In this document: in pieces, positions 26,237-35,539 of the stretch
Numbering within the stretch: the first letter of the stretch is position 1
Layout: every line of letters begins with the position of its first letter
Assembly (NCBI GenBank): GCA_001769215.1
Contig: MEOL01000037.1
Coordinates: 1 to 64,000 of the forward strand
From: Bacteroidetes bacterium GWF2_41_31
GTDB taxonomy: Bacteria; Bacteroidota; Bacteroidia; Bacteroidales; F082
Direction: 5' to 3'
DNA length: 64,000 nt
Notes under the pieces: model-generated
Databases searched by the model: none
Seen by the model: only the letters and a program-made list of their open reading frames with translations
Told to the model about the DNA's origin: nothing
Translations under genes and position numbers: made by a program

Positions 26237-27226
26237 ATGAAAAAACTTTTACTTTTATTAGTTGTAGCCTTTTTTGCAACGTTTAGCTTTGCCCAAGAGT
26301 GTTCCAACCTTTTCATTTCGGAATATGTTGAGGGTTCGGGCAACAACAAAGCCATCGAGATTTATAACCCTACTCCAAACGCCATCGACCTCAGTGCCTA
26401 CCAATTGGTACGTTACTCCAATGGGGGATTTGAACCCAATGCAGTTGGACTAACCGGAACTATCGAATCGAAAAGCACATTCGTTGTTGTTCTCGACAAA
26501 CGCGACCCTGCTGGAACCGGACAGGAAGTTCCCGTTGATGCAGCTTTACAGGAAAAAGCGGATATCTTTTTATGTCCTGTTTATGAAATAAACAAAATGA
26601 TGTATTTCAATGGAAATGATGCAGTAACACTCGAAAAAACAAATGGACAAATTATTGATATTTTCGCTATAATAGGCCCCCCAATGACCAGCGCTGACAA
26701 TGGTTGGGGAAACATCAATGATACCACCATTACTTATAACAGTGGCGGAGTACCAACATCCTATACTATTTCTAATTATAACGTAGGTCCATTATTCTGG
26801 CTGGCCTGGACAAAGGATCATACTTTAATTCGCAAAACAAATGTTACTTACGGTGTTACCGAAAACCCGGATCCATACTTTGTGGTAGATGTTCAATGGG
26901 ATTCGATTCCTAAAAACACTTTTGATTCTTTGGGAGCACATTATTGTGATTGCACAGGTATTGGCATTTATGAAAATCAACCTGTTGTTAATTTGGATGT
27001 TTATCCGAACCCTGTCAATGACAATAACTTTACCATCGAATCTGATCAGGCCATCATTTCTGTTGAAATGTTTGACCTTACCGGTAGAATTGTTGAAAAA
27101 ATTGAATTGGGAGCCAACACCTTTAAAGGCAACTTCACCATCAAAGATGATTTTAAAGGAGTATTATTTGTTAACATAAACTTCGAAAACGCATCAACGC
27201 AAACCAGAAAACTCCTGGTAAAATAA
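26237..27226 (+). CDS. Secreted lamin-tail-domain protein with T9SS sorting domain
   Basis: A 329-residue protein. The signal peptide is MKKLLLLLVVAFFATFSFAQ. Residues about 22-190 form a lamin-tail (LTD) domain: LFISEYVEGSGNNKAIEIYNPT and DAVTLEKTNGQIIDIFAIIG. LTD domains occur in bacterial surface proteins and are often fused to nucleases or phosphatases. The C-terminal 75 residues (LDVYPNPVNDNNFTIES ... TQTRKLLVK) are a T9SS type A sorting domain. It is followed by a TonB receptor and a secreted PLD-like protein on the same strand, which suggests a joint extracellular function. No catalytic residues are visible in this protein itself. Confidence 0.85.
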   Translation: MKKLLLLLVVAFFATFSFAQECSNLFISEYVEGSGNNKAIEIYNPTPNAIDLSAYQLVRYSNGGFEPNAVGLTGTIESKSTFVVVLDKRDPAGTGQEVPVDAALQEKADIFLCPVYEINKMMYFNGNDAVTLEKTNGQIIDIFAIIGPPMTSADNGWGNINDTTITYNSGGVPTSYTISNYNVGPLFWLAWTKDHTLIRKTNVTYGVTENPDPYFVVDVQWDSIPKNTFDSLGAHYCDCTGIGIYENQPVVNLDVYPNPVNDNNFTIESDQAIISVEMFDLTGRIVEKIELGANTFKGNFTIKDDFKGVLFVNINFENASTQTRKLLVK

Positions 27227-27252
27227 TATATTGTTGATAGAAAATCACTTAC

Positions 27253-27284
27253 AAAGGCTTTAAGTAGTACTACTTAAAGCCTTT
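27253..27284. repeat. Perfect 32-nt palindrome between lamin-tail and TonB genes
   Basis: AAAGGCTTTAAGTAGT followed at once by its exact reverse complement ACTACTTAAAGCCTTT (16 bp arms, no loop). It is not followed by a T run, so it may be a partial terminator, an mRNA-stabilising hairpin that sets the ratio of the first gene to the later ones, or a protein site. Confidence 0.85.
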
Positions 27285-27328
27285 GGTGACTTTATCAAAA
27301 AAATAAATCACCTCAAATTCGAGATATA

Positions 27329-30100
27329 ATGAAAAAAATTATCCTTTCGTTTGGTTTACTGCTTATATCGATAATTGCTTTTACCCAAACACGAAGTGTA
27401 AGTGGTGTTGTAACAGATATTAACATCGGTGAACCGCTCATTGGTGTAAATGTTATATATGGTGCCGGTATAGGAACAGTTACTGACATCAATGGTGAAT
27501 TCAAATTAAAACTGGAACCAGGAAATTATACGCTATCGGTTTCCTATGTTGGATTTGTGAGTCAGCAAAAAAGCATTGTTGTTGGCCAAAAGGATGTATT
27601 TGTCAACTTTGAACTAAGCACTGTAACCCTAACCGAGGTTGAGGTGGTAGGTGATATTGCGCGAACCAGAGAAACGCCGGTTGCTTTTTCAAATATTAGT
27701 CCGGCAAAAATTGAGGAACAACTGGCAGCGCAAGACATTCCACTTATACTCAATTCAACACCAGGCGTTTATGCTACGGCTTCAGGTGGTGGTGATGGTG
27801 ATGCCCGCATCAACATTCGCGGATTTAACCAACGAAACGTGGCCGTGATGCTGGATGGGATACCCGTAAATGATATGGAAAATGGATGGGTGTATTGGTC
27901 TAACTGGTTTGGTCTGGATGCAGTGATGCGCAGCACACAAGTACAAAGAGGGCTTGGTATGTCTAAATTGGCCATTCCTTCCATAGGAGGTACTATTAAT
28001 ATCACCACTAAAGGGATTGATGCAAAAAAAGGGATCAGCCTCAAGCAAGAATTTGCTGCAGGTGGTTTTACCAGAACATCATTGGGCATGACAACCGGGC
28101 GCATGAAGGATGGCTGGGGAGTGACCTTTGCCGGATCGTATAAACAAGGAAATGGTTGGGTAGATCAAACATACACCAAAGGTTGGTTCTACTTTCTGCG
28201 CGTTGACAAAGAAATTGGCAAACATGTCTTGAGTTTAACGGCCATGGGTGCTCCACAAGAACACGGCCAAAGAAGCTATAAAAAAAGAGCCTCTGCTTAT
28301 GATACCGATTATGCAAAAGAAATTGGTATGAATGCAGGATATATTGACTCGCTACAATCAAGCGGAATCCCGGTGAATATGGGGCTTCGCTACAATCCGA
28401 ACTGGGGATATTTAAGCAGGGCATATATTACCGATACTGACACCATATATCCTGAAGCAAAGGCTGTGAGTACGGCCAACAATTATTATCACAAACCACA
28501 GTTTAGCTTACGCGATTTCTGGAGTGTAAACGAAAAACTATATATTTCCAATGTGCTTTATTTGTCGATTGGCACAGGTGGAGGAGGATCCTTTTCCCCA
28601 ACTCCATCCACCGACACCACTACAAATCAACAAAGCCTTCAGAAACCATACAACTCCAACATGAATATCCCCAATGGGTTTAACAAAAATAAATTATCCA
28701 CAGGGATCCTTCGTAACGCGGTCAATAATCATTTTTGGCTGGGTTTACTTTCGACATTTGATTACAAACTGAGTGAATCGTTTTCACTATCCGGAGGTAT
28801 TGACCTCAGAACATATAAAGGAGAGCATTATCGCGAAGTGAAAGATCTGTTCGGAGGAAACTACTTCCTTGATTCCGGAAATCAAAATGAGGATAATGAC
28901 ACCACACGAAAATTTAATAACGACAAAATAGGGTACTACAATGATGCATTGGTACGTTGGGGTGGTTTATTTGCACAACTAAAATACCAAAATGGTAACC
29001 TTACAACCTTTATTAATTTAACTGGCTCGTATTCAGGATACAAACGCATTGATTATTTTATTCCCAAAACACTTGATGTGGGCGACACAACCTTTCTTAT
29101 TGCCTATGATACTGAGATTAATTACAATGGATCCGTATATGACAGGAATTCTCCAGGATTAAAAACGAACGAATCCGATTGGAAATACTTACCCGGGTTT
29201 ACACTTAAGGGAGGAGTAAATTACAACTTAAACGAGAAAATGAATGTGTTCATGAATTTGGGCTATTTATCAAAAGCACAGAGGTTTAACAATGTATTTG
29301 ATTACGACAACAAGCTTTTTCTGGAAATAAAAAATGAACATGTTAAAGCCATCGAATTGGGTTATAGCTATGAAGTCTCGAGGTTTGCATTAAATGTTAA
29401 TGCCTATTACACCGTTTGGGAAAATAAACCCACAGACCGAAACACTACCTTTCCAGATCCAGATGACCCAACCAACAGACTGACGGCCAATATCAATAAC
29501 ATGAATGCATTGCACAAGGGTATAGAAATGGAATTGGGATTCATGATTACGGATAACCTTGAATTCCAGAGCATCTTATCTTTAGGAGACTGGAAGTGGA
29601 CATCAAAAGATACTGCACTCATTTATAATGACAACAACATTTTGGTTGGCAAAAAACCTTTTGACGCAAGAGGCCTATATGTTGGCGATGCGGCTCAATT
29701 CCAAAACAGAGAAAGCTTAAGATGGGAAATCATTAAAGGGCTTTATGTTTCTGGGGACTTTACCTGGTTCGGAAAACATTATGCCGAGTTTAACCCCATC
29801 GATTATGATCCTGAACTAAATCCATGGGCTTTTGACTCAAACGGTGATCCCAAACAATCATGGAAGATTCCAAATTACTATATGGTAGATTTTCATGCAG
29901 GTTATTCATGGAAATTTAAAAAATTGGGATTCCAATTGAGGGGTAGTGTGCTGAATGCCCTTGATGATAAGTATATTACAGATGCTCAGAATAATGACAC
30001 CTACTTAGGTATGGCATCCAGCAATTTTGATGTAAACTCTGCCAGTGTTTTTATGGGCATGAGCCGGCGGTTTGTTGTGTCATTAAGAATGAGTTTGTAA
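27329..30100 (+). CDS. TonB-dependent outer-membrane receptor
   Basis: A 923-residue receptor with signal peptide (1-20), carboxypeptidase-D-like domain (about 22-110, SGVVTDINIGEPLIGVNVI), plug (about 115-230: GDARINIRGFNQRNVAVMLDGIPVNDMENGWVYW) and a beta barrel ending MSRRFVVSLRMSL. No STN domain is present, so it is a plain transporter rather than a signal transducer. No SusD-like gene is adjacent. It lies between a lamin-tail protein and a phospholipase-D-like secreted protein, so the likely job is import of a product those proteins release. The substrate is not identifiable from sequence. Confidence 0.93.
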   Translation: MKKIILSFGLLLISIIAFTQTRSVSGVVTDINIGEPLIGVNVIYGAGIGTVTDINGEFKLKLEPGNYTLSVSYVGFVSQQKSIVVGQKDVFVNFELSTVTLTEVEVVGDIARTRETPVAFSNISPAKIEEQLAAQDIPLILNSTPGVYATASGGGDGDARINIRGFNQRNVAVMLDGIPVNDMENGWVYWSNWFGLDAVMRSTQVQRGLGMSKLAIPSIGGTINITTKGIDAKKGISLKQEFAAGGFTRTSLGMTTGRMKDGWGVTFAGSYKQGNGWVDQTYTKGWFYFLRVDKEIGKHVLSLTAMGAPQEHGQRSYKKRASAYDTDYAKEIGMNAGYIDSLQSSGIPVNMGLRYNPNWGYLSRAYITDTDTIYPEAKAVSTANNYYHKPQFSLRDFWSVNEKLYISNVLYLSIGTGGGGSFSPTPSTDTTTNQQSLQKPYNSNMNIPNGFNKNKLSTGILRNAVNNHFWLGLLSTFDYKLSESFSLSGGIDLRTYKGEHYREVKDLFGGNYFLDSGNQNEDNDTTRKFNNDKIGYYNDALVRWGGLFAQLKYQNGNLTTFINLTGSYSGYKRIDYFIPKTLDVGDTTFLIAYDTEINYNGSVYDRNSPGLKTNESDWKYLPGFTLKGGVNYNLNEKMNVFMNLGYLSKAQRFNNVFDYDNKLFLEIKNEHVKAIELGYSYEVSRFALNVNAYYTVWENKPTDRNTTFPDPDDPTNRLTANINNMNALHKGIEMELGFMITDNLEFQSILSLGDWKWTSKDTALIYNDNNILVGKKPFDARGLYVGDAAQFQNRESLRWEIIKGLYVSGDFTWFGKHYAEFNPIDYDPELNPWAFDSNGDPKQSWKIPNYYMVDFHAGYSWKFKKLGFQLRGSVLNALDDKYITDAQNNDTYLGMASSNFDVNSASVFMGMSRRFVVSLRMSL

Positions 30101-30191
30101 ATAGGTTTAGAATAATTTTTTCCAGCCTTAAATTTTAATGGATCAAATGGCCCTTTAAATAACGAATAATCAGTATAATAATACACATAAA

Positions 30192-32720
30192 ATGAAAAAA
30201 TTACTAATCATCACTTTTCTAATCACGGGCATATTCTCTTTTAGCCATGCCCAAAACACCATTCTCGAAGCGAGACAAATGGGTGAAGGCGCCGTTGTAA
30301 CGGTTAAAGGTATCGCCACCAATGGTGCTGAACTTGGCATTATCAGATATTTTCAGGATGAAACCGCCGGCATCGCGGCTTACGGTTCTGCTGTAAGCGT
30401 GGCTAACCGTGGTGACTCCATTTCAGTAACGGGTACACTGAAAATTTACAACCAATTGCTTGAAATTGATCCCATTACCAATGTTACCGTATTATCCACA
30501 GGAAATCCTGTGCCTGAACCTATTGTACTGACTCCTGCTCAAATTTCAGAGCCATACGAAGGTCAATTGGTTATGGTTAATAATGTTCTCTTTAATGATG
30601 CCGGCCAAACATTCACCGGAAATAAAAAATACACATTTACCGCCAATGGTGAAACCGGTTATATTTACATCAAGAATGGCCAGGATTTTGTAGGAACCAT
30701 TATTCCTAGTGCACCCGTTAGCCTAACGGCGCTGTGTTCTCAATTTGATTACACAAACCCCAATCAGGGCTATCAACTACTTCCACGTGATTTGATCGAC
30801 ATCTTCATACCCAGCTCTATCTACTTTGTTGATGCCTTAATCAATACCAACTTTACCCAGTCTGAACTTGACTTCACATGGAATACCAACATTGTGGGTT
30901 CAACTGAAATGTATTACGGTCCAACAGAAGATTTGTTCATGTCCAATAGCGTTTCCGCTACCGGTGGGTCAACTGCCCACGAAATTGACTTAGCAGGTTT
31001 GGAAGCTGGCGCCATTACATGGGTACAAGCATTCTCAGTCAGTGGCAGTGACACCGCTAAATCAGCCGTGTTGCCCTTTGCTACCATCTCTAACTCAACC
31101 GGAAACATGATCGCTTATTTCAACAGTCCTGTTGACAATTCCTACTCAACCGGAGAAAATGCCATTTATCTTCACGATCTCATCGATGATACCATCATCA
31201 GCTATATCAACCGGGCCAAAGAAACCATCGATTTTACCATGTACAACTTTAACAACAGTGGTATGAGTGATATAAGTGTGGCCTTGATTGCTGCTGCTGA
31301 CAGAGGTGTTCGGGTAAGGGTTATTGGTTGTGGAACGACAGCCAATCTGGGGATTGACGAATTGGCTGGTACTGCGGTTCATTTATTGATTGGCCCCAGC
31401 AGCTCTCAGCGTCCAGGAATTATGCACAATAAATTCATTGTTTTTGATGCTGAATCAAACGACGCGAATGACCCACTCGTGTGGACAGGATCTACCAATT
31501 TTACCGATGGCCAAATCAATCTGGATGCCAACAATGTGATTATTATTCAGGACCAAAGTCTTGCCCGCACTTATCAAATAGAATTTGAAGAAATGTGGGG
31601 TTCCAATGGAGATTTACCAAACGCTGCTCTGGCACGTTTCGGCTCAACCAAACGAAATAACACACCCCACGAATTTAAAATTGCAGGCAAACGTGTTGAA
31701 TGCTATTTCAGTCCTTCGGACGGTGTGAACGGTAAAATTGTACAAACCATCAATACTGCAGATCATGATTTGAGCATCGCTACCATGCTTATTACCCGAA
31801 TTGAAATGGCTGACGCCATTGTTGGAAGGAAATCAGCCGGAGTTGCTGTAAATGTAATTACCAATGCTGAAGGCAACAACAATACCACTGTTAATAGCAT
31901 GTTGGCCGAATCACTAAATACTCATGTTACCTTCGACGATGTTTCAGCAGGGATTCTTCATCATAAATACATGATCGTTGACCAAGGTGCAGCTGCATCA
32001 GATCCAATTATTTTTACGGGATCGCATAACTGGAGCGCGGCCGCTGATAACGAGAACGACGAAAATACTTTAGTTGTTCATGATGGCACTCTGGCCAACG
32101 TTTATTACCAGCAATTTGTTCCACGGTTTACCGAAAACTATGGTGTTCTGTTCGAGCTAACCGAGCCACCTACAGCTGTTGACGACCAAGCCGAAACCGT
32201 TATTTCTCAAAGTGTTGTTGTTCCTGTTTTGGAAAATGATTTGTTATTGGCTCCTGTTTCAATTAGTGTTGAAACACAATCAACACAAGGAAATTCTTCT
32301 ACTTCATTCTCCAATCCAAATGTCATTATTTATGCTCCCAACCAAGGATTTTATGGAACCGATTCCATGGAGTACAGAATTACCTATCAAGCTGCCCCTA
32401 CCCTCTTTTCTATAGCAAAAATTTACTTTACCGTAATCGACAACAGCGGCATTGATGAAATCTTTGGAGCAGGTACAGTGAGTGTCTTCCCAAATCCTGC
32501 AAAGGATAAAATCAACGTTTCGTTTAATGCAAAAGACGAGGCCGATCTTCAAATCAGTCTGAATGACCTCTCCGGTAAGCAAGTGTTCGTAAATAAATAC
32601 AGCGTAACCAAAGGCGAAAACCAGCTGAGTGTGGATGTAAACGGACTGTCAAAAGGTGTGTATGTATTGAATTTGGTTACCGATAAAGGAACCATCCATT
32701 ATAAGGTGGTGATTAAATAA
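30192..32720 (+). CDS. Secreted PLD-superfamily (HKD) nuclease/phospholipase-like protein with T9SS sorting domain
   Basis: An 842-residue exported protein. After the signal peptide (1-20), an OB-fold domain (about 22-115, ARQMGEGAVVTVKGIA) resembles those of YhcR-type extracellular nucleases. Two phospholipase-D half-domains follow, with HNKFIVFD (412-419) and HHKYMIVD (590-597), each with the HxKx4D signature and a following TGSxN/HW block (TGSTNFTD, TGSHNWSA). A beta-sandwich linker and T9SS CTD (VFPNPAKDKINVSFN ... IHYKVVIK) end the chain. Two complete HKD motifs indicate an active phosphodiesterase acting on nucleic acid or phospholipid outside the cell. Its 3' end and terminator reappear as a decayed copy at 34.8-35.2 kb. 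Confidence 0.92.
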   Translation: MKKLLIITFLITGIFSFSHAQNTILEARQMGEGAVVTVKGIATNGAELGIIRYFQDETAGIAAYGSAVSVANRGDSISVTGTLKIYNQLLEIDPITNVTVLSTGNPVPEPIVLTPAQISEPYEGQLVMVNNVLFNDAGQTFTGNKKYTFTANGETGYIYIKNGQDFVGTIIPSAPVSLTALCSQFDYTNPNQGYQLLPRDLIDIFIPSSIYFVDALINTNFTQSELDFTWNTNIVGSTEMYYGPTEDLFMSNSVSATGGSTAHEIDLAGLEAGAITWVQAFSVSGSDTAKSAVLPFATISNSTGNMIAYFNSPVDNSYSTGENAIYLHDLIDDTIISYINRAKETIDFTMYNFNNSGMSDISVALIAAADRGVRVRVIGCGTTANLGIDELAGTAVHLLIGPSSSQRPGIMHNKFIVFDAESNDANDPLVWTGSTNFTDGQINLDANNVIIIQDQSLARTYQIEFEEMWGSNGDLPNAALARFGSTKRNNTPHEFKIAGKRVECYFSPSDGVNGKIVQTINTADHDLSIATMLITRIEMADAIVGRKSAGVAVNVITNAEGNNNTTVNSMLAESLNTHVTFDDVSAGILHHKYMIVDQGAAASDPIIFTGSHNWSAAADNENDENTLVVHDGTLANVYYQQFVPRFTENYGVLFELTEPPTAVDDQAETVISQSVVVPVLENDLLLAPVSISVETQSTQGNSSTSFSNPNVIIYAPNQGFYGTDSMEYRITYQAAPTLFSIAKIYFTVIDNSGIDEIFGAGTVSVFPNPAKDKINVSFNAKDEADLQISLNDLSGKQVFVNKYSVTKGENQLSVDVNGLSKGVYVLNLVTDKGTIHYKVVIK

Positions 32721-32760
32721 ATCGCCAAAACAACCTATTGATCCAATTTTATCAACCATT

Positions 32761-32797
32761 AAAAAGCCCCGGTCAGCAACTGACCGGGGCTTTTTTG
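32761..32797 (+). terminator. Intrinsic terminator after PLD gene
   Basis: AAAAAGCCCCGGTCAG, loop CAA, CTGACCGGGGCTTTTTT: a 10+ bp G/C stem with A and T flanks, 41 nt after the stop. Confidence 0.95.
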
Positions 32798-33012
32798 ATT
32801 TTGATTTCGGGGGAATACAAACTATCCAAAATTGATGTAATACCTCAATCCATTTCATTCGTAACCACTATTTTTCCGGTGATTTTTTGTCCGTTCAGTA
32901 CGGAAGAACACTGTCTACAGCAGGGGGTTTATCCTTTTACCCGGTCTAAGAAAAAATTGATTCTGTTATTGCTCGATTTTGTGGATTTTTTTAGTTGTTG
33001 CATCCGCGTTAT

Positions 33013-33193
33013 ACTTGTCTGCCAGTTTACCTGTCTCCATGCCTTCGGCAGATAAATCGGTAGATGAATCTACCTTCGGTAGATGAATCTACCTCGGAAG
33101 GTGAACCAACCTTCGGTAGGTGAAACTGCGAAAGACAGGAGGCAAGGAGGCATGTAGGCACGAAACGCCTACCTACCGTAGTCAGGCGGACGA
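33013..33193. repeat. Cluster of nested short palindromes (GGTAGATGAATCTACC family)
   Basis: Two direct copies of the palindrome GGTAGATGAATCTACC (33059-33074, 33078-33093) joined by TTC are followed by related AAGGTGAACCAACCTTCGGTAGGTG, then GACAGGAGGCAAGGAGGCATGTAGGC and CGCCTACCTACC. The outer parts (TGTCTGCC, CTGTCTCC; GGAGGC, GACAGG) are partly complementary, so the whole can form a branched structure. This stretch, with the terminator at 32761, is what fills the 572 bp between the PLD gene and the next gene. No coding sequence is supported. Confidence 0.65.
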
Positions 33194-33292
33194 GTGTTAT
33201 ATCTCAAATTTGGATTTTACTACTCAATGGTAAATTAGTTACCAGCATCTTTTATATATTCTATGAGTATATCAGATATCCGTAGTTTATCA

Positions 33293-34696
33293 TCAATCTT
33301 TTATAATCTTACCTTTCCTGAGTACTGTATTTTTGTTTCTCACTTCGAAAATATAAATTCCCTTTCCAAGTTGCGATGTGGTTAATTTAGTTGTGGTGGT
33401 AAATTTCTTATACGCTACTTTTTTTGATGTAATATCATAAATAATGATTTCACAAGATTCTTTTGAACTATTGCTGACGCTAATTTCATTTGAGAAAGGG
33501 TTTGGTGAAATCTGAATTGTATTCCGGTCGGTAACAGGTTCATTAATGCCAACCGGATCACCTGTCGGGTTTCTTTTGTAATATATTTCATTGTTTCCGT
33601 CCCTCATATCCTGCCATACCACATGAACAACCGACCCGGAGACTGCCACTGAAGGGTACGACGACAATGGAGAGTCAGTCAGTTGTACATCGTTTCCCCA
33701 GCTTAATCCTTCATTAGTTGATTGATTGTAGTAGATTTCAACATTTGGTGTATCGCGGGTATCGAACCATACCAAATGAAGAGTAGATGCGGATATGGCA
33801 ATGGATGGAAACATGGAATTGGCAGCATCGTTTGTCACCCGGGTATCAGCGCTCCAACTTGTACCGTCATCTTCCGAGCGTTTGTAATATGCTTCATAAT
33901 TTCCATCGCGATCGTCGTGCCACACCAAGTGCACCACTGAACCAGAAGATGCTAAACATGGATACCTCGAAACATGTGAATTATTGGTCATCCTTGTGTC
34001 TGTTCCCCAGCTTACACCTCCGTCAGCAGAACGCTTGTAGTAAATCTCCCAGTTTCCGTCGCGGAAATCGTACCATGCAACATGAACAAGCAAACCAGAT
34101 ACTGTTACAGAAGGATTCCACGAATCATAGGGGTTGGTTGTCAGTCGTGTATCAGCACCCCAGGTTACCCCTCCATCTGTTGAGTTTTTGTAGTAAATCT
34201 CGGAGTTTCCCTGCCGCTCGTCTTCCCAAACCACATGCACCAAGGAACCGTTAGCGGCGATTGATGGATTCCATGAATCTGAAGTGTTGGTTGTTAGCCT
34301 TGTATCGGCATCCCAGCTTACGCCTCCGTCAGTTGAGCGTATATAGTATATTTCATAATAGCCATCGTGCAGTTCCTGCCATACAATATGCACAACCGAA
34401 CCTTTTATTGTTATACAAGGATCGTATGAATAAGCAGAATTCGTCAGCCGTGTATCTTCGCCCCAGCTAACGCCTGCGTCGGTAGAGCGTTTAAAGTATA
34501 TTTCATAATTTCCATCACGCTGGTCATCCCAAACCGCAAGAACCGTATCGCCGCTTGCGGCTACACACCAGCTATTATTCAGCGATGTATTGGAGGGTGA
34601 AGGATTATTGGTCAGACGTACATCCGGCTGCCATTGAGCGTATGAAACCAAAGATCCCAATAGGCTGATTGAGATAAATAATAGATGCTTTTTCAT
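33293..34696 (-). CDS. Secreted seven-repeat BNR/sialidase-like propeller with T9SS sorting domain
   Basis: A 467-residue protein: signal peptide (1-20), then seven units of about 50 residues of the pattern DTRLTN..S..PSI...G..VH.VW.D.RDGN.EIYYKRS.DGG.SWG, and a T9SS CTD (ISPNPFSNEISVSNS ... NTVLRKGKIIKD). The S-x-D-x-G-x-x-W Asp-box of each unit and the count of seven suggest a seven-bladed propeller like sialidases and other BNR proteins. I see no catalytic Arg triad, so it is more likely binding or structural. The repeats are very alike at DNA level, which suggests recent unit duplication. It is convergent with the PLD gene. Confidence 0.85.
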   Translation of the reverse strand: MKKHLLFISISLLGSLVSYAQWQPDVRLTNNPSPSNTSLNNSWCVAASGDTVLAVWDDQRDGNYEIYFKRSTDAGVSWGEDTRLTNSAYSYDPCITIKGSVVHIVWQELHDGYYEIYYIRSTDGGVSWDADTRLTTNTSDSWNPSIAANGSLVHVVWEDERQGNSEIYYKNSTDGGVTWGADTRLTTNPYDSWNPSVTVSGLLVHVAWYDFRDGNWEIYYKRSADGGVSWGTDTRMTNNSHVSRYPCLASSGSVVHLVWHDDRDGNYEAYYKRSEDDGTSWSADTRVTNDAANSMFPSIAISASTLHLVWFDTRDTPNVEIYYNQSTNEGLSWGNDVQLTDSPLSSYPSVAVSGSVVHVVWQDMRDGNNEIYYKRNPTGDPVGINEPVTDRNTIQISPNPFSNEISVSNSSKESCEIIIYDITSKKVAYKKFTTTTKLTTSQLGKGIYIFEVRNKNTVLRKGKIIKD

Positions 34697-34849
34697 AATG
34701 CAGATTTTTGAATTGGATTTAAATATTCGACCTCAGTATTCACGCAAATATATATATAAAGATAATTACATATATAATATTGACCAAATTAAATTTTCGT
34801 AACTACTTAGCACCTAAAGTTTAGAGTGTCTAAAGAGTCTTTTTTACTT

Positions 34850-35099
34850 GATTTATCATGTATTGCAAGTATTAGGGGCAAACGGAAATTCCTATATTCC
34901 TTTCGTCAATCCCAAAGTAATTAGTTATCTTCCGAATGATGGATTTTTTGGTACGACTCATGTGTTTACAAATAAATACAGCGTAACCAAAGGCGAAAAC
35001 CAGCTGAGTGTGGATGTAAACGGACTATTAAAAGGCGTGTAGGTATTGAATTTGGTTACCGAAAAAGAAACCATCCATTATATGGGGGTGATTAAATAA
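34850..35099 (+). pseudogene. Decayed partial copy of the PLD gene 3' end (T9SS sorting domain)
   Basis: The frame GNSYIPFVNPKVISYLPNDGFFG matches GNSSTSFSNPNVIIYAPNQGFYG of the PLD-like protein. It then jumps, with about 80 codons missing, into NKYSVTKGENQLSVDVNGL, identical to the PLD sorting domain. A TAG at 35040-35042 replaces the TAT of GVYVLN, and the frame then continues to the original TAA (35097-35099). From about 34970 through the terminator the DNA is nearly the same as 32592-32797, with roughly a dozen differences by eye, whereas the upstream part has diverged much more. No start codon or signal peptide remains. The 153 bp before it (34697-34849) is A/T-rich and shows nothing else. 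Confidence 0.85.
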
Positions 35100-35138
35100 A
35101 TCGCCAAACATCCTGTTGATCCAATTTTATCAACCATT

Positions 35139-35173
35139 AAAAAGCCCCTTTCAGAAAATGATCGGGGCTTTTT
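35139..35173 (+). terminator. Copied, weakened intrinsic terminator
   Basis: AAAAAGCCCC ... GGGGCTTTTT keeps the outer stem of the terminator at 32761, but the inner stem is damaged (TTTCAGAAAATGATC in place of GGTCAGCAACTGACC). Confidence 0.7.
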
Positions 35174-35179
35174 GATTTT

Positions 35180-35411
35180 GTTTCGGGGGAAACAATCCTC
35201 CTGTAATTCGGTAATCAACAGAGGAGATATCATATAATGGCATATTAATGAAATCAGTGATCTCTTCGGATAAGGGGTCGATGTAGTAACACTGGTTGTT
35301 TCAGTTAGAAGTTAGAAGAATTGAACTATCCGCTGAAGGTATTAAATACACCTTATCCCCGGAGCAAATGGTGTAAATAGCGTTGATTGTGGTTTGATCA
35401 ACGACCACCAT
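35180..35411 (-). pseudogene. Possible fragment of a secreted protein gene
   Basis: On the minus strand, ATG 35409-35411 opens 36 codons containing INAIYTICSGDKVYLIPSAD, ending at TGA 35301-35303. The same frame continues as NQCYYIDPLSEEITDFINMPLYDISSVDYRITGG up to the copied terminator. The composition looks protein-like and TICSGD recalls PKD-like modules of Bacteroidota surface proteins, but I cannot name a parent gene. Apart from this, the 366 bp between the terminator and the next gene shows nothing. Confidence 0.3.
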
Positions 35412-35539
35412 ATTTACGAAACCACGCAAAATTGCTTACAAACCCAATACAAAATCTACAGCTATAAGTTGAAATAGAGTCACGAATAAAATGTAAAATT
35501 TGTTCTTTTTATCATTGTTTTTGATTTCAATCCTTTGCT

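Noticed and set aside
32738-33055. 105-codon open frame after the PLD gene
   Set aside because: It crosses the terminator and the palindrome cluster, has no ribosome-binding context and no family match.
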